From: Sweltsa coloradensis
Lineage: Eukaryota > Arthropoda > Insecta > Plecoptera > Chloroperlidae
DNA: 64,000 nt
Assembly (NCBI GenBank): GCA_024449915.1
Contig: JAMZAV010000024.1
Coordinates: 1,054,001-1,118,000, forward strand
Reading direction: 5' to 3'
The position numbers and the translations under genes were made by a program. This document shows positions 24,922 to 36,908 of the stretch, one piece after another (position 1 is the stretch's first letter; every line of letters begins with the position of its first letter). A model generated the notes under the pieces. It did not search any database and was not told the origin of the DNA. It saw nothing but the letters and a program-made list of their open reading frames with translations.

Positions 24922-25620
24922 CCTGAAGAGGGGCATGCATTGCACCCTGGGCAGGTTGATACACCTGAAGAGGGGCATGCATTGCACCCTGGGCAGGTCT
25001 GAAGAGGGGCATGCATTGCACCCTGGGCAGGTTGATACACCTGAAGAGGGGCATGCATTGCACCCTGGGCAGGTTGATACACCTGAAGAGGGGCATGCAT
25101 TGCACCCTGGGCAGGTTGATACACCTGAAGAGAGGCATGCATTGCACCCTGGGCAGGTTGATACACCTGAAGAGGGGCATGCATTGCACCCTGGGCAGGT
25201 TGATACACCTGAAGAGAGGCATGCATTGCACCCTGGGAAGGTTGATACACCTGAAGAGGGGCATGCATTGCACCCTGGGCCTGAAGAGGGGCATGAAGAG
25301 GGGCATGCATTGCACCTGGGCAGGTTGATACACCTGAAGAGGGGCATGCATTGCACCCTGGGCAGGTTGATACACCTAACAGAGGCATGCATTGCACCCT
25401 GGGCAGGTTGATACACCTGAAGAGAGGCGTGCATTGCACCCTGGGCAGGTTGATACACCTGAAGAGGGGCATGCATTGCACCGGGGCAGGTTGATACACC
25501 TGAAGAGAGGCATGCATTGCACCTTGGGCAGGTTGATACACCTGAAGAGGGGCATGCATTGCACCCTGGGCAGGTTGATACACCTGAAGAGAGGCATGCA
25601 TTGCACCTTGGGCAGGTTTC
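24922..25620. repeat. 42-bp minisatellite, about 17 units
   Basis: Each unit runs GTTGATACACCTGAAGAGGG, then GCATGCATTGCACCCTGGGC, then AG. Units vary by single bases (AGGGG or AGAGG). Two irregular units near 24990 and 25280 lack part of the sequence. It ends in GGGCAGGTTTCCCACGAGAA, and similar single units end SINE-like repeats at about 43815, 52571 and 56157. It stays open in several frames on both strands, which is expected because 42 is a multiple of three. Confidence 0.95.
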
Positions 25621-26944
25621 CCACGAGAAAGTAAAATAAATTACATTTACACTAGCAATCCGGCAACCATATTACCCAACTCTCGGCGCTATCTTGTTCC
25701 ATCATCTAAGGGACAGCCCATCCACTTCTCAATCTAGCTGGAATAAACGATTACACACTGAGAAGTGGAATTACGTTGATTTTTCTTGTTTTTTCTCTCG
25801 TCATTGTTGTCATTGGTCTTCGTCGTATTTTCTTCTACGTAACTTTATTACAAACAAGTTTTTATATCAATTAGTTGATGATAACTTGTAGTCCACATAG
25901 CGTGACACAGTGTCATTGGTGCAGGAGAAGTAATTTGCTTGATAAATGATGATAATAGTCATTGAAAACCTTATATGGCAATTGACTATAAATCATTGAT
26001 GTAGGCAAGAACGCCAACAATCTTGCAAGCTGCAACCAATTTTTGAAACTGTGGAACTTGGTCGAAAATTACTAAGTTTTAATCGTTTACCCGAGTCACA
26101 TTGCATCACCACCTTACTATTGTTATTCTGATGAATACGAATCACTGACGAAGGAGGATTGAAACAATTACAAAAACTAAGAGGATGAAACTTTGAATAT
26201 AGTTCACGGTCTAACAATAATACTTGCCGATATCTTCTTCAAACTATTTTCTGTCATAGTTTCAGTAGGGGTCCTTACGATTGAGGTGTCCCCCCTTTCC
26301 ACTACCCCTGAAAGATGTTAGATATGACACTTACGGCATCTTCTCTCGGGGGGTGTGTTTCGAGGTTTGCGCATGTCAAAATGGTGGCTTCAGAGATTTC
26401 AGACACTGCTTGACAATCTGAGCATGTGCGCCAGTAAATTGGCGTAAGCTAATACATGTGTGACAAGCGGACAAGACATCCCCGGAAGCTCGTTAGGAAG
26501 GCTTTGTTTTGGCCACGTGATAATCAAGGAGCGAGGTAAGCTTTGATGTTGTTGTTTGAGTAGTTGAAACATAACCTTACTTTTCGCAAACCCAGATGTT
26601 GGGCATAAAGACTCGGGATAAATTAATACAATGAAGTGAGGTTAGGTTTGTTAGTTGGGTAGACGCCATTGTTTGTTTGTGCGTGCACAACTGAAGTTAC
26701 GTACACTAGTTTTGCATGTTCAAGCAACATTTATATGCAAAACTGAGTGGGTTTGGGGGCTTTTAGATCTCTGCTTTGTAGTCTTTGTGTCATCAGTTGA
26801 GCGCTGTAATTCAAACCAATACATTTCCAAAGACAGACTCATGTGAGCTTCACCAGTGTCGCAATGTGTTGGGATGTTCAGCAGGAACAGTCACTAATAA
26901 GATCGATAAGGATATTGACATTTGCACGGAACCACTGCTACTTG

Positions 26945-27290
26945 CCACAAGCTCGTACGAAAACAGACCGCTAGGTGACTGTTGTGCATATGCCCTTGCC
27001 GAAACTAGCGGCTCATAAACTCTGATTCGGGAAGTCATGGGTTCGAATGCCTTCACCGGAAATCCTGATTGAAAGTTTTCCAAGGTTTTCTTCACCGAAT
27101 GCTGGGATTGAGGATATTCCCTTCACCATAACCCCAAAGTACCCAAACCTCAATGCCCAAGTTTCTGAAGAGGGTGAAGCGATGTAAAACTGATGAGTAC
27201 TACTGTACGGAGGACATTCTTTCGAAAACATTTGTTTTCGAGTTTTTGTCCCTTTCCTTACTAGCCTAGCCATTGACGCCGTCCGCGGTG
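26945..27290 (+). repeat. tRNA-derived SINE with TTTTCC...CTTCACC body
   Basis: The B-box-like GGGTTCGAATGCC follows an acidic-arm-like stretch. The body CCTGATTGAAAGTTTTCCAA resembles the bodies near 34040 and 43750, and TGAAGAGGGTGAAGCGATGT lies near its end. Read as a degraded SINE. Confidence 0.5.
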
Positions 27291-27430
27291 CACGGCACAC
27301 GGTTAGGGCGCTAGACCAAAGCGTATGACACTACGAAGACGTGGGTTCGCATCCCACATAAGGCATGTTTTTTTGTAATTGTCCTTCATCGTATCGTCAT
27401 CTATCACCACTCATCGCTTTGAATAGCAAT
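27275..27430 (+). repeat. tRNA-derived SINE (GGCATG type)
   Basis: It starts GCCGTCCGCGGTGCACGG (A-box region), with the B-box GGGTTCGCATCCCACATAAG and the tail GGCATGTTTTTTTG. Same family as 28165-28255. Confidence 0.6.
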
Positions 27431-27894
27431 ACCGCATTAATAGAGAGGTTAAGCAACTAAAGTCATCATCGTCGACACAAACAATCCATGGTGGGTGCGA
27501 TATCAGTGGGTGCCTCGACATTCATAGTACATTGATTCTGAAACTTTTCGCCGAGTCAAGGTTAACCGAGCGATATTTCTGTGAAATGCAGTCTTATTCT
27601 ATTGCATTACCGAGCCCGGCTCTGTTTCCAAGGACATTCAAGAGTTTCTTGCCCGCGCATAATGAATACAACAACCAAGTCACACGACCACGACAACCAG
27701 CGTTTAGGATTCTCATCATTTATAAATACATAAACAGATCATTATTAATTCGAAAATAAATCTAAATATTATTGTATTATAATGAGAATGGAGTTTTTGC
27801 GTCGCGGTGGTGATGTATCTCAAACAACATTGAATGCAACTCGAGTGAGATGATGTGGTCGCCATATTTTCATCTTTCAGGTTAGGACAACAAG

Positions 27895-27980
27895 GAGCAA
27901 ATTGCTAACTATAGTCTGAGGTTTGTGTTCGAGCCCCAGTCAGGGTATATGTTTTACGACAATTGCTATGAGTAGAATCA
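27895..27980 (+). repeat. tRNA-derived SINE (ACGACAATTGCTATGA type)
   Basis: A B-box GTGTTCGAGCCCCAGTC is followed by GTTTTACGACAATTGCTATG, matching the copy at 18560-18650. Confidence 0.55.
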
Positions 27981-28164
27981 CAGAACAATGGTATTATTGT
28001 TTCGGCCAGCGAAAGCCTAAGATGTGAAAGTATTCTCTAGAATTTGTTCATAAGCACAAATTGGTGATGGATTATCGGCGGCCTACAAAATAAATTTGGA
28101 CGTTCTGGGACTGTGGTTCAGATTCCCTCTTGCGTGCAGGATCTGAAATTATACAAGATTACAT

Positions 28165-28255
28165 GGATACCGTCCGCGGTGGCTCATACGATCAGGGGGG
28201 CGTGGGTTCGAGTCCCGCATAAGGCATGGATTTTAGTATAGTCACTCTAACAATA
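28165..28255 (+). repeat. tRNA-derived SINE (GGCATGG type)
   Basis: It reads ACCGTCCGCGGTGGCTCATA, then the B-box GGGTTCGAGTCCCGCATAAG and GGCATGGATTTTAGTATAG. This is the cleanest copy of the family. Confidence 0.65.
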
Positions 28256-29088
28256 GAAATACTCCGAGTATACAAGGTGCGTCGGAAGCCTATTTTTCCA
28301 GGGGGGGGGCGAACTTTCCCAGGAAAAGTACATGCTTCCATACATAGTTACATAATATGCAACAATGTCCTTGAGTCAGTGGCGTACGGTGAAATATATT
28401 TCGGGGGGGGGGGGCTTTGACGAACGACTCAACGGGGGAGGTCATACATAATAGCGCCGCAGGCAATTAAAAAAATATATATTTTTGAAGTGGTTTTTAC
28501 GTGTTTTAGAAGAAGTTAAGGGCTTTGCTGAACGAAAAAAAGAAAAGATAGTAGAAGAATTTAATTTTTTGCTTAAACCTAGATGACTTGAAGAATGTAA
28601 TATTTATGCTTGTTGGTTTATGCTTTTATGGTTATTTTGTAATTTTCCTAGGGAGGGGGGGGGGGCGAGAATATACTTTCGCCCCCGCCCCCCCCCTCCC
28701 GGCTCCGACGCCGTTGAGTATAGATGCTGCAAGCAGCAAGAAATCACACCAGCGGAAGGGTTTAATACCCCCGATAGAATATATAACAACACGACATGGT
28801 TTTTAAGCATAAGCCGGATTATATTTATGTGACCTACAGCAGGATTCCCCCCCCCCCTTCACCAATCGCACATCGAATTTTAAGAAAAATTCCTCACTTT
28901 TGTCGCTCATTCAAATGACGTAAATTTACTTTTGAACAATGTATCCTTCAGTAATGATAGAAAATTTAAATAACAAGCGTTGCTTGAAAACAGAATTGTC
29001 GGTATCAGAAAACAGGAAATTCTCTCTTGCAATCATCTTAAAAATAATAATCAACTCATATTAAGATTTGTGTTTTCTCATGAAGTTT

Positions 29089-29292
29089 GTCGTGGACAAG
29101 TTTGTATTGCTCAGTGTTGATTCTTGGCTGTCATGGACAAGTTTGTATTGCTCAGTGTTGATTCTTGGCTGTCATGGACAAGTTTGTATTGCTCAGTGTT
29201 GATTCTTGGCTGTCATGGACAAGTTTGTATTGCTCAGTGTTGATTCTTGGCTGTCATGGACAAGTTTGTGTTGCTCAGTGTTGATTCTTGGC
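29089..29292. repeat. Five tandem 41-bp units
   Basis: The unit begins GTCATGGACAAGTTTGTATT and ends GCTCAGTGTTGATTCTTGGC plus T. The five copies differ at only one or two positions. They lie about 0.6-0.8 kb upstream of the CYP4G TATA box. Confidence 0.95.
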
Positions 29293-29831
29293 CGACACTC
29301 GTGGCAAATCATGCCAGACACTTGACATGCTTCATTCCGAATACATTAACCCCCCCATCACGGGTTAATACATAAATAATTAATATGGAGCGTGAGAAAT
29401 ATGAAAATTATTTCGTATTAAACAATGAAAATAAACTAACGACTTTTTAATTACAAATAATATGAGCTTCGTCATGTATAACTAGTCTATTGAAAACAGT
29501 TTCCTGACCAATATTTCATGTTCGTTAATAACCTTGAATATTTTTCCTTCATTTCATTTCAAATTTCGAATTGTATATACTCTGTTTCTTCCCACAAGTG
29601 TGCGTATTTACATAGAAGAACCCCCGAATATAAAAGCGAAATATTTCGGCACTCTGTCATTTCAGTATCATCGATTCTTCGATCGGGCATCGGAAGACCG
29701 GCGGTTCCCAATACTCAAGAGTAGACAGACAGACACGCGGCAAGAATGAAACGCGCCGTTGAGTGCACATTTTAATTCGTCCATGGAAAATGTGAAGCGA
29801 ATTCTTGCTTATTGCGCTTTCCTCGCGTTTG

Positions 29832-29836
29832 ATTGG
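29832..29836 (-). promoter_or_regulatory. Possible CCAAT box of CYP4G
   Basis: ATTGG (CCAAT on the minus strand) within GTTTGATTGGTCGG lies 62 bp upstream of the TATA box. The spacing is typical for a CCAAT element, but such a short motif could be chance. Confidence 0.35.
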
Positions 29837-29897
29837 TCGGGAGGAAATCCTACATTCTTTCATAAACTTGAACAAACAATCTGATTTACATGAAACG

Positions 29898-29905
29898 TAT
29901 AAAAG
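29898..29905 (+). promoter_or_regulatory. TATA box of CYP4G
   Basis: TATAAAAG in CGTATAAAAGTGGC lies 139 bp upstream of the CYP4G start codon. That would put transcription start near 29930 and give a 5' UTR of about 110 nt. No upstream ATG-initiated long frame interrupts the leader. Confidence 0.7.
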
Positions 29906-30043
29906 TGGCTAGAAACAAGAATCGGTTCTAAGTCGTGGTTCGCAGTTGTTTCTCACTACAAGGCTCCACATACTCTCACGTGACGGATTACCTTATCTTG
30001 TTAAACTACCTGAAGTACTGGTTGTGAGGACTAGTGTGGGGTG

Positions 30044-30251
30044 ATGATGGTCGCGGGCTCGGAAACAGTCGCGGCTTCGGCTGTGTCGGCGACATCCCTC
30101 TTCTACTTCCTGCTGCTCCCAGCGGTAGTCCTCTACTACATCTTCTACCGGCTCCAGAACAGGAGATTCAATGAGCTAGCGGAGAAACTTCCAGGAATTC
30201 CAGGATATCCGATCATCGGCAACGCTCTCAAGCTGCTTGGGAAGCCAGACC
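30044..30251 (+). CDS. CYP4G: CYP4G exon 1 (membrane anchor, hinge)
   Basis: It encodes MMVAGSETV, a hydrophobic anchor ([17 protein letters not shown]), then the proline-rich hinge [18 protein letters not shown]. The donor GTGAGT is at 30252. It ends in phase 1. Confidence 0.95.
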
Positions 30252-33200
30252 GTGAGTATTAACTATTAAAATATAATCTTTGCTTTTGATTATTTTTTAT
30301 TCAGAAAAGTTTAAAATGCAGCGCAAAGAAATCAAAATTGTTTTACCATGGTGTAGGTATTTAGTGTAATTTTAGGTCAATGTCAGCTCATTATACCTAC
30401 AAATATTGCTCTGTATTGTTGGATGAGCGTAGCGAGCGTAGCGAGCGAAGCGAAGATTCCATTTCACTACACTGAAGAAAAAAATCCGGAATGTTTTTTT
30501 TTTTCTTTCTTTCTTTTTTTTTGTATTTTTGTGTGTTTGTTAACACGATTCCGGCTAAACCGATACTCCGATTGCGATGAAATTTTATGGAGGCCTTCGA
30601 AATCTCTGAACTTAGAACTGCCACGTTTTTGAGCGCAATCGGGAAAATTTTTCTTATAAAAAACGCAATTTTACGATTTTTTTCGATTTTTAAAAAAATT
30701 CTTCGGCTTATAACACTTACATGCTTTATCCGATTGTAATGATTTTTTAACAGAACCTTAATTTTATGAATTAAGATATTCGTGTGAAATTTGAGCGTAA
30801 TCGAAAAATTATTTCTCATAAAAATCAAAATTTTACGGGTTTTTTCTTTTTTAAAACAATTCTTTGACATATAACACCTACATGCTTTATCCTATTGTAA
30901 TGATTTTTTTTATAGAACCTTAATTTCATGAATTAATATACTCGTGTAAAATTTGAGCGCAATTGAATAATTATTTCTTACGAAAATTGCAATTTTACGA
31001 TTTTTTTCTTTTTTTAAAATTACGTAAAAATTACGATTTACTAAAAAAATTAAGTTAATTTTTGATTTAATTTAATTTAATTTAAAAAAAATCTTCGACT
31101 AAGTAATGATTTTTTCACAGAACAACAGAAAATCCGCGTAACACAATGCAGCTCAATGCACCAATTACGCTCATCCAACAACGCGGCGGGACTTAAGCGT
31201 TTTCCTAGTAGAATCTAATGACGTTCGAATAAGATTGCGTGCGCTAAAGTGAACAGTGAACATACATATTGATAACTTAAGACAATATTGTGATCGATGA
31301 TAATTACAAACAATTTAAAGTGTAGCCCGGTCCACTTGAGTGTTTCCAAGTTTTTAACTCCAATTTAATGCAAATGCATTGCAATAAAAAAAAAATATTA
31401 GCTTTCTGTAGCAGTTTAAAGTGAAACCAATCCTATTGAAACTATAGAGCCTAGTATCTGCATGGTTAAAATATATTACATGTACATTGCTATCCTCTTT
31501 GCTAACTAAGCTGAGCACTCGCCTTCTAATCAGTGTTGTGAATAGATAAGTTAATTTTTATCTAGATAAAGATAATCCTCCAAAAAAATTATCTAAATAA
31601 GATTAAAGATAATCTGTAAAATACTATCTAGATAAAGAAAATAGATAAATAATCATCTAGATAATTTTGCTTAGACAAAAGATAATAATTATCGCAGAAA
31701 AAACTAATTTATTTACCAACTTTTGCCGCCGTTTTCAAAAATGCGGATTCTATTTTATTTTATTTTATTTATTATATTTATAAGTATTTTTACCTAACTA
31801 TTTTATCTAAAAAAATTATCTAAAAGCTTAAAAGCTTAGATAAGATAGATAAACTTTATTTTATCTAGATAATTGCAAAAGATAATTAAAAACTTATCAA
31901 GATAATAGATAACCGATTTTATCTAGATAAGTCACAACACTGCTTCAATAAAATAAAATAGTGCGGGAATAAAGTTTAAAGTTTTTGCTGAATTATTAAA
32001 CTATATGTCTGTGCGTTTAATTGATTTTTAACTTTAATCGATATTCCAGATTCAGACTACAAATCAGACATTATATTTAACCCATTTTATTCAATAATTT
32101 ATGATCTGTGTTTGTAGATTATTAAATACCTACACTAATGTATTTAACAATAATTTAGCAAAAAATTAAACGAAAGAAATGCTGCCGTGCCAATAGAAAG
32201 AAAAAAAGCTTTTATAGAACTTTTGAAATTTTTTTTATGAATCTGATTTTTAATGATTTTGTTGCTATAACGTCTCTATTGTTGAAAAATTGCTAAATGA
32301 GTCTATTTGTGGCGATAGATTAGGGTGAAGGATGATTACTAAACAAACATACTTGTTCGGGATGTGAACCCACGTCCACCTAGTGTCACACTTTTCGGTC
32401 TTGCGAATACATAGTACGCATTACCGCGGACTGCTGAGTGGGTGGACTGCTGAGTGGGTGGGAGCATTACCGCGGACTGCTGAGTGGGTGGACTGCTGAG
32501 TGGGTGGGAGCATTACCGCGGACTGCTGAGTGGGTGGACTGCTGAGTGGGTGGGAGCATTACCGCGGACTGCTGAGTGGGTGGGAAGCACGCTGAACGAG
32601 ACTTGAAGTAATCCATTCACTATTGAGATCTTCTGGACAGAACAGACAGCGTGTAGGTAGTTTGTATTGGCTCGCGCACAAACCTGCATACAATTTAAAA
32701 CTTACGTAATATCATGGGGAGTCTGATACTCTCTAGGTATAAGAAATGTGGAAAGCAGAGAAAGCAGATCATGCCGATAGAGTGATCCAATATACCACAT
32801 GAACAGTGATTTTGAAATATTTTTAAAATTAAATTGCATGGGGCAAATATGTGATGGCTATACGTGCTAGAAAACCAGTTGTCGATGAAATAGGATTATA
32901 TAGGCATGTATAGTCTTATCAGAAAGTTTCGCCGTGTTAAGGTGAGCCATGTGGTTGAAATGAGCAGGTGTGGATGAAACATGGAAATAAACAAGTTCAC
33001 TGCATATGTTGAATCTCCTTGTTAGGACTGTGTGTAAAGGTGATAGGGTATGGGTACATCAACCACAGCTTGTCGGGAGGAAACACAAACATTACAAAAT
33101 AAATTTCGTTCTTAAAAAAATCCTGTTGTTTAATTGGATGAGCAAACCGAAGACTTCAATTTCGCTGACCCCAAAAAAACTTAGCTCGGGTGTATTTCTT

Positions 33201-36200
33201 TTTCTTTTTTTTCCTGTTTGTTCTCTCTCTACCGGGCAAACGGCATATCCGATCTTGATGAAAATCGGAGGGGCCCTTCGAAATCTCTGAACTTAGAGGT
33301 GTATTGTTTTTGGGTACAATCAAAGAAATATTTCTCATGAATATCGCACTTCTACGATTTTTTTCGATTTTTTGTGCGATATTTTCGTGCCATTTGAGCC
33401 AATTCTAAACAAACGGGTGGGGCTACAACATTCATATTATAAATGGACCTTACGGTTATGGTGATGTAGTACCTTTTGAAAGAAAAAGTTGAAAAAGTTA
33501 GCCAGAATCCATAGAAATAAAGCTTTTAATATAAGTTTTTTGATTTTTTGTGTGATATTTTCGTGCCATTTGGGCCAATTCTGACCAAACGGGTGGGGCT
33601 ACAACGTTCATATTAAACATGGACATTAAGGTTGTGGTGATGTAGTACCTTTTGAGAGAAAAGGTTGAAAAAGTTAGCCAGAATCCATAGAAATAAAGCT
33701 TTTAATATAAGTTTTTTACGGTAAATAATAACAATTGACAAGTAACAATAGAACCCTGTCAACAATCACCTACAATGCGTAGGCAGCAAAACACAGCACT
33801 TGCAAAAGTAAAGATATCCCACGCAAACTAAAAACTTTAAAAAAAAAGCTCATCCATCAACGCGACTAAATAAAGCGTTTGCGAAGCTTCCTAGTTAACT
33901 CTGGAGTAGTGCATATGAACCAGTTTTTTACTTGTGAAGTCGATTTGATTGAATACACACAACCGTTAGAGGTAGGTCATGCGTTGCACTCGAGAATGAT
34001 TGGAGAGGTCGTCGGATCGATTCCAGCCCCCAGCAATATACTGACTTAGCTTTTCCAGGGTTTTCCTCAGTCAGAAGTTAGTTAGTCTTACTTTAGGAAC
34101 TAACAAGGCAATGAATAGTTCCTCCCAAACATCGAAATTCCTTAATTGGGGGACACAGAAGGTAAACTGATGTGCACCTTACAATAAAGTAAATTGACAC
34201 GAATGTGCTTGTACTGGTGGTAATGGCATAATTTTATTTTTCGTAATAATCTTGCCCCGGGGGCATAAAGTATAGGGTGTGAGGATAGATCAAAAATCTG
34301 TTTTATGACAGTTATTCAAATATTGACTTAAGAAGATCTTTTATCAGGGTTCCGGTTGCCGTTGGCGGGAATAGATTCTGCGACGCTCCAGATAAGTAAG
34401 CGTTAGCTTCGCTGTTTTGTACAGACTATTTTCATTTTCATTTTGAAACGCTTTTACACTTCTACTTTCTATTGAGTTTTTTTTATATCGAGTTATTTTT
34501 TATTTTGAGTTAGAATAGTGAGCTATAGGCCTACGTTATTTTACGATATCGCGACTATGCCATTGAAAATGAATCAAATAGAATACATTGTACCAATGCT
34601 CTTTACAGTATTGGGTTTAACACTCATAATTGTCTCGATCTAATGTTGCATGGATCATGCACGCAATGATGTAAGCCTGCGTACGTGCCAAGCGACTAGG
34701 TGAACGAGTTAACAGAGGTTGATCTATTGACCTTGAAGGCTTGCTGGAACACGTCCTCACTTCCCATCTAATCGCATTGGCCTTCGCTTGTCCATTGTCA
34801 TTGCGATCTAACTGAAACCTGCTGTAGATGTAAGACAAATACATTACCTAGTTGATGGCTTTGCCATAGGTTTAAATTAGGTAATACTCTTCGATGAGGG
34901 GAAAGATTCCAGTTCCATTCTATGGGAATCACCTTTATTGGCTAAACAGGTACATTTTTCTTTTTTGTGTATTTAAATCCCACTTTTAACAATGTTGAAT
35001 GATTTTTTTTTAAATTCTGTGTCCATGTAGTAATTGTATCTACAACAGAGTTTTGTTTTTAAAATCATTTTTTTCTCTTGTGTCATTCTTATCCCTATCA
35101 TTCACATGGGGATATCAAAAGATTACATAATTATTTTGACAAACTTAATTAAAAACATGAAAAGTTGACTTATTTCTTACTTGTCCAATTATATCGCAAT
35201 TTCGTTTAAATACAATGAATGTACAATATCTGTTAAAAATACCATGCGCTTGCACTGATAGCTTGTATATTGTATGTAAGTATGGTTATTGTTATTAATT
35301 TTGTTTCGTTTTGCCTTCTTTAAATTTGCCTGAAAAAAAAAACAATGCATTTTTAGTATTGCTATTTGATTGTACCTTTATTGTGCATTTTATGTATTGT
35401 ACCCGTGAACCAACAATTTGTTTATGTTCAAGAATTTATGTGTTTTCTTCCTTACTGAAATATTTATGCTAAATAATTCATATATGTAAGCCACTTGCAA
35501 AAGTGGACAAGTCTGTACGTTAGCAGGAAAATCACTATGTAAGACATATAAAGCTCCTATTACACCCATCTCAAACAATTAAAGGGGTATTTAAGCGCTA
35601 AACTCAAAAAATATATTTCATTCAGGCTAACTAGTAATGAATTAAGCAATTAACAGAAAAATTATTGGGGCCACCATGACCTCCCAAAAAATTGTCAAAC
35701 ATGACATTTTTCGAGCTAGGTCCCATCGGCAAAAATCTCCCATAAGAAATAACATGGGGACGATCTTTATGCCCCGTGACCTTGGAGGATTTTGATCCAA
35801 AAAAATATTGGCCATTATTGACGTACTCTACAGCCTTTTCTGTAAATTCTCTTTATTTTGTTTTGTAATTTGGGCAAGTAGTTCGGTCAAAATATGCTGA
35901 TTACCAAGATGGGTTGTGATTTTGGAATACATATTTTTGCATGTTTGAGGGTATATTTTGGCACAGTTTCAAGACACAATATAAAAAATGGTCATTTTAG
36001 ATTGGTACTATGCTCTAGTATCTATGCGGGCCAAAAAGAAGCAGGTTAAAGCCGATTTAAGAAATTTCCCAAAACACCAATATTTGCAAATTTCTGGATC
36101 AAAAATATTGAAAAATTCGTGTTAAATCACAGTTATAAGATATTAGTTTTTAAACTGTCATTTTAGTGTAGTATTGTGCTATAGATCATGTGGTAAAAAA

Positions 36201-36852
36201 TAATTTTTTGAGTTAATAGCCCCTTTAATACCAACGTGTTTGAAATAACATTTAAAACGCTTGATGCAAATCCGCCATCTACACATGAGTTATGTTCCTA
36301 TGTTGGTATGCTGATCATTCATGTGGAAATCCCAAATATAAATTATAAAATACAATAACAATAATGACAATAAATGAAAACAATTATAATGTAAATCAAT
36401 TGCAATATATATTATTATGATACAATGATGAAATGGCAAGGCACTGTGTTTATAGGACCTCGCTCTAATCTTGTTTCCAACAATGTGTAGGGCCTGTTGT
36501 CAAAATGTGCCTTACATATATAAAATAAAACAATACAAATAATAAATAATACTGAACATCAGCTTCTTTGGCTATAGAGCATCACCTTGTTGAGTATAGG
36601 TTCTGACTTTGAACCCCAGTCGAGGATAACTTTTACGACATTCCGTTTAATGTACAACAATATGTTTTTACAACCGTTTTATTACTATGGAAAAATAATG
36701 TTATCAATTTCGACATTTGAACTTGTCGACCTCCACCGTCCCACAGCTCCTCAACTATTTCGTGCTGTAAATAGCACTGTGAAATAATAATAATTGTATT
36801 GTAATTGATAAATATGAGACCCATCTCTTTCTTCACATCTGTGTTTTCTCAC

Positions 36853-36908
<56 letters not shown>

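Larger units (their letters stand above)
25621..29088. other. Intergenic stretch with SINEs and G-run repeats
   Basis: Besides the tRNA-like SINEs listed separately, it holds G-runs at 28303-28311, 28404-28414 and a G-run/C-run pair at 28655-28700. No conserved protein-coding exon was recognised. Confidence 0.6.

Noticed and set aside
24922..25620. CRISPR array
   Set aside because: Units are contiguous with no variable spacers, and the genome is eukaryotic.
24844..25634. Open frames of 100-250 codons on both strands
   Set aside because: They arise from the 42-bp minisatellite, whose unit length is a multiple of three, and appear in most frames. No start context, splice sites or homology.
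30041..30043. GTG as the CYP4G start codon
   Set aside because: The ATG immediately downstream at 30044 is the normal start; eukaryotic genes rarely use GTG.
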